Source: an uncultured Acidimicrobiales bacterium (GTDB lineage Bacteria; Actinomycetota; Acidimicrobiia; Acidimicrobiales; SHLQ01). Taken from it: a stretch of DNA of 64,000 bases. Below are positions 16,815 to 24,427 of the stretch, piece by piece; the first letter of the stretch is position 1, and each line of letters begins with the position of its first letter. The position numbers were made by a program, and so were the translations under genes. Below the pieces are notes generated by a model, which saw only the letters and a program-made list of their open reading frames with translations, searched no databases and was not told the origin of the DNA. Location: the NCBI GenBank assembly GCA_937922235.1, contig CAKZVC010000068.1, forward strand, positions 26,516-90,515, written 5' to 3'.

Positions 16815-17243
16815 TCACTTGCTTGGAAGAATCGCCTGTCCGAACCAGAAGTGCTCGATGGCCTGCACGAGATCTTCAAACCCCGCCAACCGAACGGGCT
16901 TTCGCACGTACGCATTGGCAAGTCGGTTGTATGCCGACTCGACATCGCCGCTGAAGTTCGATGTCGAGAGCACGATCACGGGCAGTTTGCGAGTGTCAGC
17001 ATCCGACCGGATCTGATCGAGCACGTCCATGCCGGTCATGTCGGGGAGGTTCACATCGAGCAGCACGAGTTCAGGAAAGTCGGGAGTGCCGAGCGTCTGC
17101 TGCAGCACCTCGATAGCGCCCTGGCCGGTCTGACTGACAGTCAACGTATGGTCGAGTGCACCACGATCGAAGGCGTATTGGGTGAACTCAATATCCGCGA
17201 GCTCATCTTCTACAAGTAACACCCTGGTCTTACGAACTGTCAT
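16815..17243 (-). CDS. Single-domain response regulator (Rcp1-like)
   Basis: 142 aa, one receiver domain and no output domain. The acidic pocket is E12-D13, the phospho-acceptor D63 in LVLLDVNLPD, the switch Ser/Thr lies in VLSTSN, and K115 is in YVRKP. The insert-rich loop (QQTLGTPDFPELVLLD) is typical of Rcp1/CheY-like partners of phytochrome-type kinases. It starts inside the 3' end of the kinase gene (14-nt overlap), so the two are coupled. Output must be by protein-protein interaction or phosphotransfer. Confidence 0.87.
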   Translation of the reverse strand: MTVRKTRVLLVEDELADIEFTQYAFDRGALDHTLTVSQTGQGAIEVLQQTLGTPDFPELVLLDVNLPDMTGMDVLDQIRSDADTRKLPVIVLSTSNFSGDVESAYNRLANAYVRKPVRLAGFEDLVQAIEHFWFGQAILPSK

Positions 17244-19176
17244 GGATCATCGCCGCCTGTCCGCTGTATGGAAGTGTGAACTCGAATCGCGAGCCACGAC
17301 CGACATCCGACTCAGCGCGAATGTCTCCCCCATAATCCTGCACGATCCGCTTGACGAGTGAAAGACCGAGCCCGACGCCACTTGACTCCCGTGAATGATT
17401 GAAGGATTCGAAAATCCTGCTGCGTTCTGGCCCTGCAATTCCGATGCCGTTGTCGATGACGCAGAACCGAGCACGTTCGTCATCACGGTGACCCGCAATG
17501 GTGATGAGCAGCGGACGATCGGCGTGTCTGAACCGGATGGCGTTCTCGATCAGGTTCTGAAATACGCGAGAGAGCTGTGCCGGGTCGATCCGAGCGTGTG
17601 GAAGATCTCCGACCGAGATGGTTCCATCGACCTCGAGCAAGTCTTGCGCCAGATCAGAAACAACCGCGGCGACAATCGGTTGGGTATCGACGTCCTCGAT
17701 CTCTCGCAGGTCGATCTGAACATTTGCCATCCGGGCGTGTTCGAGAAGATTGTCCATGGTGTGGCCCATGCGGTCGTATCCCAGAACAATGCGGTCGGCC
17801 CAGCGTCGTATTTGCTCGATGTCTGGAGCTTCCTCGGCCGCCTCTCGTCCGATCAGCTCGCTATATCCACCGATCGCACGAAGAGGCGTACGCAGATCAT
17901 GTGCTGCGGCGAACGCGTACTCCTCGAGCCCTCGGTTCGAGGCTTCAAGCTCGGCGACCGTGTGAGCGAGCTCGATCTCGACACGGTTTCGTTCGGTCGA
18001 TGACTGTTCGGTGAGCGCTTGGCTTTCGACCAGCTTGGTCTCGCTACGAACCAAAAGACGCAAGACCCAGAGAACGGCTAGCAGGAGAGCAATCAAGATG
18101 ACCGCACCGGTCACGAAGGCGATCCAGGTGTTTGTTTGCTGGGTTCGTCGAACCTCTGCGAGGAAGTCACTGTTGGGGGCCCAGGTGCCGACAACCCAGT
18201 CTGAGTTTGTCTCGAGGACGTTGTAGACAAACTGGGTGTCCTCGCCGTTGAGGCGTGGCGATTCGTTGAATGTCGCAGAAGTGTCGACAGGCGGCGCGTC
18301 GTCGAAGAGCTGGGCAACCGTCGCTCCTGCGAGCTTGATTGCCGGGTCGTCTACGTCGTCGGCCAAGAGAAGCTCGGTGCCGCCATCGATTGCGCCGAGC
18401 ACCGGATACGCGACCATCTGCTGAGACTTCGTCATGATGAACGCCGATCCGTTGTCGCTCGGCGCACGTTCGGCCATGAAGTTCGACAGCTCCTCCAACC
18501 GAATGTCGACACCCACCACGTATTCGAGCTCGCCCTCGATGCGGACGGGGGACGATCGAGTTACACCAGGTCGTCCACTGGTGAAGAAGATGTATGGGTC
18601 GGTCCACGCCCCGTCGCTCGAGTCGACCGCGGCGTCAAACCACACACGGGTACGAGGATCAAAGGCATCGGCATCGTCGCGCTCACGACTGAGCTCCTGG
18701 ACGTCGCGGTCGTACACGCCGTTCTCGACGATGCGAGTGCCGTCGCGAGTGGTGATCAACTTGGTGGCGTAGACGGCCTCGATGTCATCGCTGAGTCGGC
18801 TCGCATAAATGAACTCGCCGTCCACGGTGCCCACGAACGCTCCGTCAAAGACCTCGTTTGCCGCAATCACATCGAGCAAGAGCGTTTCGGCCTCGGGCTG
18901 CGATGGGTCGAGCAGTCCGTCCCTGAGAAGCGCACTCAGGAAGTCGGCCGTCGAGACTGCAGGGGCGAGAAAGCTCTCGGTGTTCGCCACTGCTTGGTCG
19001 GCTGATGAGGTGATGATTACGTCCATATCGGCGAGGAGTGCATCTTCGTTGGAGAGACGTGAGGTGAGCACGAGGCTGGTCACCGCAGTGAGTAGCGCGG
19101 TGAACAGCGCCACCGACGCCAAGATGATTGCTCGATTCGATGAGTCCTGTTCGAGCGCGCTACGTAGACGACTCAT
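17230..19176 (-). CDS. Membrane sensor histidine kinase (dCache-type sensor)
   Basis: 648 aa from ATG 19176. TM1 lies at about residues 17-38 (AIILASVALFTALLTAVTSL), then an extracellular domain of about 290 residues that resembles a double-Cache sensor (PRTRVWFDAAVDSSDGAWTDPY), then TM2 near 345-370. After a short helical linker comes the DHp box with H426 in AAAHDLRTPLRAIGGYSEL. The HATPase has N-box NLIENAIRF, G1 DNGIGI and G2 GVGLGLSLV. It overlaps the upstream mini-DHp gene by 17 nt and the downstream receiver gene by 14 nt. The ligand is probably a small extracellular molecule. Confidence 0.88.
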   Translation of the reverse strand: MSRLRSALEQDSSNRAIILASVALFTALLTAVTSLVLTSRLSNEDALLADMDVIITSSADQAVANTESFLAPAVSTADFLSALLRDGLLDPSQPEAETLLLDVIAANEVFDGAFVGTVDGEFIYASRLSDDIEAVYATKLITTRDGTRIVENGVYDRDVQELSRERDDADAFDPRTRVWFDAAVDSSDGAWTDPYIFFTSGRPGVTRSSPVRIEGELEYVVGVDIRLEELSNFMAERAPSDNGSAFIMTKSQQMVAYPVLGAIDGGTELLLADDVDDPAIKLAGATVAQLFDDAPPVDTSATFNESPRLNGEDTQFVYNVLETNSDWVVGTWAPNSDFLAEVRRTQQTNTWIAFVTGAVILIALLLAVLWVLRLLVRSETKLVESQALTEQSSTERNRVEIELAHTVAELEASNRGLEEYAFAAAHDLRTPLRAIGGYSELIGREAAEEAPDIEQIRRWADRIVLGYDRMGHTMDNLLEHARMANVQIDLREIEDVDTQPIVAAVVSDLAQDLLEVDGTISVGDLPHARIDPAQLSRVFQNLIENAIRFRHADRPLLITIAGHRDDERARFCVIDNGIGIAGPERSRIFESFNHSRESSGVGLGLSLVKRIVQDYGGDIRAESDVGRGSRFEFTLPYSGQAAMIHDSS

Positions 19177-19402
19177 GCTCCTCCAGCTCGAGCAGCTCTT
19201 CGTTGTACTCATCGATGCGGCCAGCGAGCTCCTCAATCCCATCTGCGATCGCTGATGCGAGGCGATCGATCTGCGGAAGCTCGAGCTCACCCGAGCGGAC
19301 GTGTGCGGTCAGGAGATCGGAGTAAATGCCGACGGCCCGAAGGGACGATCGAATGTCGTGCGCGGCCTGGCGACGGTCGGTGAGCTTGCCATTATCAGTC
19401 AT
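19160..19402 (-). CDS. Stand-alone DHp-like mini protein (histidine-kinase H-box only)
   Basis: 80 aa. The core QAAHDIRSSLRAVGIYSDLL closely copies the H-box of the kinase encoded next to it (AAHDLRTPLRAIGGYSEL), with H15 at the phospho-acceptor position. The remainder is a second amphipathic helix, and no ATPase domain follows. It is the first gene of the kinase/receiver operon and overlaps the kinase by 17 nt. It could be a phosphotransfer module, a dimerisation partner of the kinase DHp or a decoy. It is too short for a kinase and shows no frameshift that would join it to the kinase. Confidence 0.7.
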   Translation of the reverse strand: MTDNGKLTDRRQAAHDIRSSLRAVGIYSDLLTAHVRSGELELPQIDRLASAIADGIEELAGRIDEYNEELLELEEHESST

Positions 19403-19515
19403 CGCAACCCGTCCAACTTTCCTGATGAACCAGCTCGGCTATATCGAATTGTGACCCACCCTGAATGACGGGGCCAAGCCAACACGGCAGCACCTCAGTA
19501 TTGGCAGACTGCGTC

Positions 19516-21045
19516 TTAGGAGATCGTGAAGGTGCCGGCAGCGAGGTCGGCTTCGAGCGTTGCGGTGCTCTCGCCGTTGCTCCACCGCAAGCCAAGCACG
19601 TTCGGCGCGGTGTCGAGCACGGTGAGCTCGCCATCGAATGCTGGCGAGGTGTTGCGTAGTCGCATCATCTCGAGCTGGTCTTGCACGACGCTTCGCTGGA
19701 GGCCCTCCTCGATGTCGGCCGCTGTGAGGTTGGTGCGGTTGATCTCTTTATGGCCGCCGGTGCCGCCAGCATCGGCAGCTGCGTAGTTGTTCGTCCCGGC
19801 GAACAGGTCGAGATACCAAACCTGTGGAGTGCCCGGCATGAAGAGCTGGATCGCACGAGCGAGAAGCAGGCGGTCTTCGCTCTCGCCGAGTGCACTGAAG
19901 AAGGTGGCGTTGACTTGGTAGTACGAGATCTTGTTGCCGTCCGGGCCGTAGAGATTCTTGACCCTGCCGCCACGGTCGAGCAACCGATCGATGATCTCGT
20001 CGATCGTCGCATCGTCGATCAAGCCGTTGCTCTGCCCATCACTGCCGTCCCGACCCTTCAGGTCGATGACCGGAATGCCATCGTGGCAACCGAGCATGTT
20101 GACGGTCTTCAAGTTGCGCGACGTGATCTCGTCGATCCAGCGGAGCAGTCGAGTGTTCTCACCGGTGTCGATCGCGTCGATGACCAGCCCAGGGAAGAAG
20201 AAGTCGTAGATCGGATAGTGCTGATCGGACAGCTCTTCGTGGAGCCCGGTGCCGTATTCGGAATGGATCTCGGGCAACAGAATCAGGCCGCAGTCTTGGG
20301 CAATTCCACGCAGACGGTCGAGGTAATCCCATGTGCCAGGCACGTTGAAGAAGTTCGTCTGGCCGATCTCCTTGTGGAGATAGGCAAACGCATCGAGGCG
20401 CAGGATCTTCGCTCCCTGAGCCGCGAGCTTGGTGAGGGTCTCGCGGTAGAAGTCCCACACCTTCTCGCTCTTGGCATTGAGGTCCATCTGGCCGAGGTAG
20501 GTGCGCTCGTCATCGACGATGTCGACCTGCTGGTAGAACGTGTTCCAGTAGAACCGATCGGAGCCATCTGGGAACCGCACGGCCAAGATCGGAAGACCGG
20601 GCTTGCGCATGAACAGCTGATCGAGGTGCTCCTTCGACGGAACGATGTAACCGTCTTCGTGGAGCTCGCCCTCACCTTCCCAAAACGCGTTCCAGTCGAT
20701 GAAGAAGTCGGCGAACTCCGACTCAGCGCCGTTGGCCAACATGTCTTGGAACTGCGGTGAGCCAACCGACAAATGGTTCAGCACCAAGTCGTACTTGAGC
20801 TCGATGTTCAGGTCGGCGAGTGCATCGAGGTCGGCCTGCTTCACAAGTTCGTCGTTCAGGTCGTAGTCGATGACGGAGAAGCCACGGTCGAGATCGCTGT
20901 TGAATACCGTCGGCAAGATGTAGAAGAGCGAGAACACGTCGGCAAACTCGGGGCGCTGCAGCATCCGAACCATGCCAGCCAGGTCGACGTCGATGCTGTC
21001 GGGGTAGGCGTTGAGCATGACGCCATTGGGAAGGTCGTGCTTCAT
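19516..21045 (-). CDS. GH13_18-type sucrose (glucosyl) phosphorylase
   Basis: 509 aa, cytoplasmic. The start MKHDLPNGVMLNAYPDSI and YILPTVFNSDLDRGFSVIDY are characteristic of sucrose-phosphorylase relatives. Catalytic residues: nucleophile D218 in ILRLDAFAY, acid/base E259 in LLPEIHSEY and stabiliser D322 in GCHDGIP. The family phosphorolyses sucrose, sucrose-6-phosphate, glucosylglycerate or glucosylglycerol to glucose-1-phosphate; the acceptor cannot be fixed from sequence alone. It overlaps by ATGA the small P-loop kinase upstream, which may phosphorylate the released sugar or polyol. Confidence 0.85.
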   Translation of the reverse strand: MKHDLPNGVMLNAYPDSIDVDLAGMVRMLQRPEFADVFSLFYILPTVFNSDLDRGFSVIDYDLNDELVKQADLDALADLNIELKYDLVLNHLSVGSPQFQDMLANGAESEFADFFIDWNAFWEGEGELHEDGYIVPSKEHLDQLFMRKPGLPILAVRFPDGSDRFYWNTFYQQVDIVDDERTYLGQMDLNAKSEKVWDFYRETLTKLAAQGAKILRLDAFAYLHKEIGQTNFFNVPGTWDYLDRLRGIAQDCGLILLPEIHSEYGTGLHEELSDQHYPIYDFFFPGLVIDAIDTGENTRLLRWIDEITSRNLKTVNMLGCHDGIPVIDLKGRDGSDGQSNGLIDDATIDEIIDRLLDRGGRVKNLYGPDGNKISYYQVNATFFSALGESEDRLLLARAIQLFMPGTPQVWYLDLFAGTNNYAAADAGGTGGHKEINRTNLTAADIEEGLQRSVVQDQLEMMRLRNTSPAFDGELTVLDTAPNVLGLRWSNGESTATLEADLAAGTFTIS

Positions 21046-21695
21046 CGCACCGGAATGACGTCGTAGTCGCGGGTGATGATGAAGTCGGCCAAGTGCTTGT
21101 GGCCGGCAATGATCTTGTGCTCGATCTTCAACACGTTCTCGATAAACGGATCGCCGACCTCGTTGCCACGGTTGCGCTTCTGACGGTGCTCCATCGTGTC
21201 GACCCGGTTGCGGGCGATGAAGACCTTGGTGTCGACGTTCTTCAGCAGCGAGGTATAGGTGCCTTCGGCGATGATGACGTCGATGCCGGCGAGGTCGATC
21301 GTCTCGTCCTCCGACGAGTTCGCGTCGTAGTCGATGAGCGGCTTGACGATGTGGTCGGCTCCGTTGATTGCGTCGACGAGGTTCTGTTCGAGCAACTCGA
21401 GGTTGACCTCGACATGTGGGCCGAGCCAGCTGTCGTCTTCACGGCGCATGGCGTCGTTCGAACGTGGGGGCAGATGGAAGTAGTCGTCCTGGCCGAGCAA
21501 CACTGCCGAGATGTCGTGCTTCGCGAGCTCGTCGGCGATGGCTTTGCCGGTCTCGGACTTGCCGCTTCCCGACTCGCCGGCGACGGTGATCGTGTAGCGG
21601 CCAGACTTTGAACGAACAGCTTCGAGGATGTCGGGCACGATCGCCGTCGCGGCAGCGATGTGATGTTCCTCAAGAACGATGATGTCGCCTTTCAT
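21042..21695 (-). CDS. Uridine-kinase-like P-loop kinase coupled to the phosphorylase
   Basis: 217 aa from ATG 21695 (MKGDIIVLEEHH); longer in-frame starts extend into the divergent promoter. Walker A is GESGSGKSE at residues 40-48, followed by LGQDDYFHLPP, the substrate Asp region of uridine kinase/phosphoribulokinase enzymes. The lid region is MEHRQKRNRGNEVGDP. It is short for uridine kinase (about 210 is the minimum) and lacks a uracil-binding extension that I can see. ATGA coupling to a GH13_18 phosphorylase suggests that it acts on a sugar or glycerate rather than uridine. Confidence 0.75.
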   Translation of the reverse strand: MKGDIIVLEEHHIAAATAIVPDILEAVRSKSGRYTITVAGESGSGKSETGKAIADELAKHDISAVLLGQDDYFHLPPRSNDAMRREDDSWLGPHVEVNLELLEQNLVDAINGADHIVKPLIDYDANSSEDETIDLAGIDVIIAEGTYTSLLKNVDTKVFIARNRVDTMEHRQKRNRGNEVGDPFIENVLKIEHKIIAGHKHLADFIITRDYDVIPVR

Positions 21696-21817
21696 GAGGC
21701 ACTCTCCAAATCTGTGTGATGTACGCCAAGGGCATGGTAGGTGAGCGCGCTCCTTCAACGACATGAGAGCTCGTCGAACCAATTTGAGCTTCCTCGACCT
21801 ATGGGTGAGAGTTGCCC

Positions 21818-23458
21818 ATGAACGAGAGCGACATACCTGACGGCGCGGTGAGGAACGTGCTGTTCATCATGTGTGATCAGCTTCGCTTCGACGCGCTGTC
21901 CTGCACTGGCGGGTTGATCGACACCCCGAACATCGATGCGCTTGCGGCACGAGGCGTTCGATTCGATCGAGCATTCGTGCAGGGGTCGGTGTGTGGGTCA
22001 TCGCGGATGAGCACGTACACCGGCCGCTACGTGCAGTCACATGGCACTCGGTACAATCGCGTGCCGCTGTCGATCTCGCAGCGCACGGTCGGCGACCACC
22101 TCGACCCACTCGGGGTGCGCAGTGTTCTGGTGGGCAAGACCCACATGGCCGTCGACAACAGCGGGCTCGACCGACTCCGACTCGACCCCGACGACCCAGC
22201 AACTACTGTCATCAACCAGTGCGGCTTCGAACCGTTCGAACGAGACGACGGACTGATCCCAAGCGCTAGCCCGGCCCGGTTCGATCACCGTTACAACGAG
22301 TTCCTCCGAGAGAACGGGTTCGCGGGCGAGAACCCCTGGCACACCGCCGCGAACTCGGTCGTCGGCCCCAACGGCGAACGACTGTCGGGATGGCTGCTCA
22401 GTGCGTCGGCCTATCCGGCGATCGTGCCCGACGAGCTTTCCGAGACCGCGTACATGACCAACCGGGCGATCGACTTCATCCGCGAGGCGGGCGATGACCG
22501 TTGGTGCCTGCACCTGTCGTACATCAAGCCACATTGGCCGTATGTGGTGTCCGAGCCGTACCACGACATGGTGAGCCCGCTCGATCTGCAGTCGCCGAAC
22601 CGGTCGAATGCCGAGCTCGACACAGACCATCCGGTGCTCCGAGCATTTCAGCAAAGTCGTATCGGTTCGACGTTCTCTCGCGACGAGGTTCGCAACACCG
22701 TGTACCCGGCCTACCTCGGGCTGGTGAAGCAGATCGACACCCACCTCGGTCGGCTCTTCGCTGAACTCGAAGCACTCGGCCGCGCCGACGACACGATGGT
22801 CGTGCTCACTGCAGACCACGGCGACTACATGGGCGACCATTGGATGGGAGAGAAGGACTGGCTGCACGAAGAGGTCGTCCACGTGCCGCTGATCATCGCC
22901 GACCCACGAGCGAGCGCCAACGCAACCCGAGGCTCGGTGAACACCGACCTTGTCGAATCGATCGACCTTGCACCGACATTCGTCGAAGCCCTTGGAGGAA
23001 CCGTCGACGACAACCTGTGGCTCGAAGGCGACTCGCTCATCAACATCATCGAAGGGCGTCCAGCCTTCGGCGATCAGGCTGCGGTCTGCGAGTCGGAGTT
23101 CAGCTTGATGGAGATCATCGGCGACCTTCCCGATGGGCCAGCGTCGAGTCGTCGGGCGACGATGATCCGCACCGACCGCTACAAGTACATCCTCAGCGAG
23201 ACAGGGCCGAACCTGCTCTACGACCTCGAAGACGATCCGGACGAGCTCGTCGATCGGGCCGACGATCCAGCACTCGCCCGTGTGCGAGCCGAACTGCACG
23301 AGCAACTCTTCACCTGGTTTAGAGCTCGATCACACGAAGTGACTCGACGGGTCGCGTCCAGTGACGGCGAGCCCGGAGCGAATGCCCGTGACGGCATCTT
23401 CATTGGTTACTGGGATGAAGCCGACGCTGCAGCCGACGACGCAGCTCATCATCTCTGA
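21818..23458 (+). CDS. Sulfatase/phosphonate monoester hydrolase-family enzyme
   Basis: 546 aa from ATG 21818. Alkaline-phosphatase-superfamily fold: the first metal motif is VLFIMCDQLRFDALSC, and the formylglycine site is C59 in VCGSSRMSTYTGRY. The central residue of the modification motif is Ser where the canonical CxPSR/CxASR has Pro or Ala. Later metal residues are in VVLTADHGDYMGDHWM and KDWLHEEVVHVPLI. No signal peptide, so a cytoplasmic enzyme closer to choline-sulfatase or phosphonate monoester hydrolase types. It ends 7 nt from the convergent PhyH gene. Confidence 0.85.
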   Translation: MNESDIPDGAVRNVLFIMCDQLRFDALSCTGGLIDTPNIDALAARGVRFDRAFVQGSVCGSSRMSTYTGRYVQSHGTRYNRVPLSISQRTVGDHLDPLGVRSVLVGKTHMAVDNSGLDRLRLDPDDPATTVINQCGFEPFERDDGLIPSASPARFDHRYNEFLRENGFAGENPWHTAANSVVGPNGERLSGWLLSASAYPAIVPDELSETAYMTNRAIDFIREAGDDRWCLHLSYIKPHWPYVVSEPYHDMVSPLDLQSPNRSNAELDTDHPVLRAFQQSRIGSTFSRDEVRNTVYPAYLGLVKQIDTHLGRLFAELEALGRADDTMVVLTADHGDYMGDHWMGEKDWLHEEVVHVPLIIADPRASANATRGSVNTDLVESIDLAPTFVEALGGTVDDNLWLEGDSLINIIEGRPAFGDQAAVCESEFSLMEIIGDLPDGPASSRRATMIRTDRYKYILSETGPNLLYDLEDDPDELVDRADDPALARVRAELHEQLFTWFRARSHEVTRRVASSDGEPGANARDGIFIGYWDEADAAADDAAHHL

Positions 23459-23465
23459 TCGGAAG

Positions 23466-24329
23466 CTACCCCCGTACCTTCGGGAAGCGATCGCTGCAGA
23501 ACTGATCGCCATCGGCGAGGGTTGCGTCGACGAAGTCGGGGTCGGTGAAGCCGGGTGATGCGTCGTAGCGCGCGTCGTCGCCGACCCAGATGTAGGCGAT
23601 TGCTCGCCGCACTTGTTCGAGCGTGTTCGCCGGCGCGCCGTGGAGCGTTCGATGAAACCAAACCAGTGCGTCGCCCGGGTTGAGGTCCCACCACACGTGC
23701 TCGTACTCAGCGCCCAGCTCCTCGGGCGAACGACCCGGCACACGATTGCGGGTGATGATGCCGTCGTAGTCGTCGGCGTCGTCAAAGTGGCCCATGAGGT
23801 AGATCGGTTCGTCTCGCTGATGTGACCCGGCCAGGTACTGGAGAGCTGTCTGCGACGGGATGTGATCGAACGCCACCCAGAAGTTGATGGAGTCGCGTCC
23901 GATGACCCGCTGGAACGACGCGTCCTCATGCCATGGCGAGGCCGCTCCTCCCCCGCCGTCCTTGATGAACAGGTTGTCGAAGTAGCGAACGACCGTCGAT
24001 GACTCCATGAGCTGCTGGGCAATGTCGGCCATCGGGGTGTCGTCGCGCAGACGGCGGAAGGCTTCGATGCGATCACTCACGTTGAAGTCGTAGAAGAACG
24101 ACGGACCACCCTCTTGACCAATCGTGGTGGCCATCTCGGTCGGGTTCGCCTGGGCTTGCTCGCACCCTTCGTGAATCGCCTCGATGTCGTCGGCTGGGAG
24201 AAAGTTGCGCAGGCACACCACGCCGTCGTGCTTCAGGGCAGCGATTGCGTCGTGGGCAACAACCCCACTCGACGCGTCGAACGACGGGCGAGTCGGCTCT
24301 CCGGTTGGTGGCGCAAGGTCGAATGCCAT
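23466..24329 (-). CDS. Phytanoyl-CoA dioxygenase (PhyH)-family Fe(II)/2OG oxygenase
   Basis: 287 aa. The iron facial triad is H134-x-D136 in PWHEDASF and H230 in FHRTLHGAPAN, with the 2-oxoglutarate-binding Arg in the following EQVRRAIAY. The family hydroxylates small molecules or CoA esters. It is convergent with the sulfatase and divergent from the PPC/RTX protein. Nothing nearby fixes the substrate; bacterial members act on ectoine, alkyl phosphonates and secondary metabolites. Length is normal. Confidence 0.86.
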   Translation of the reverse strand: MAFDLAPPTGEPTRPSFDASSGVVAHDAIAALKHDGVVCLRNFLPADDIEAIHEGCEQAQANPTEMATTIGQEGGPSFFYDFNVSDRIEAFRRLRDDTPMADIAQQLMESSTVVRYFDNLFIKDGGGGAASPWHEDASFQRVIGRDSINFWVAFDHIPSQTALQYLAGSHQRDEPIYLMGHFDDADDYDGIITRNRVPGRSPEELGAEYEHVWWDLNPGDALVWFHRTLHGAPANTLEQVRRAIAYIWVGDDARYDASPGFTDPDFVDATLADGDQFCSDRFPKVRG

Positions 24330-24427
24330 GTTGGGGCTACCTATTCATTTTTGCCGCGCCCGATGGAGTGCGGGTGCTAGACATGATCACGATTGCGCAA
24401 GTGTCGCACGAAAATCGAGGTGGGAAA

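Noticed and set aside
22037..23305. Minus-strand open frame of 422 codons opposite the sulfatase
   Set aside because: Typical antisense shadow of high-GC coding DNA; the plus frame has the sulfatase metal and FGly motifs.
23466..24427. PhyH gene and PPC/RTX gene as a functional pair
   Set aside because: They are divergent with unrelated products; adjacency alone does not support a common pathway.
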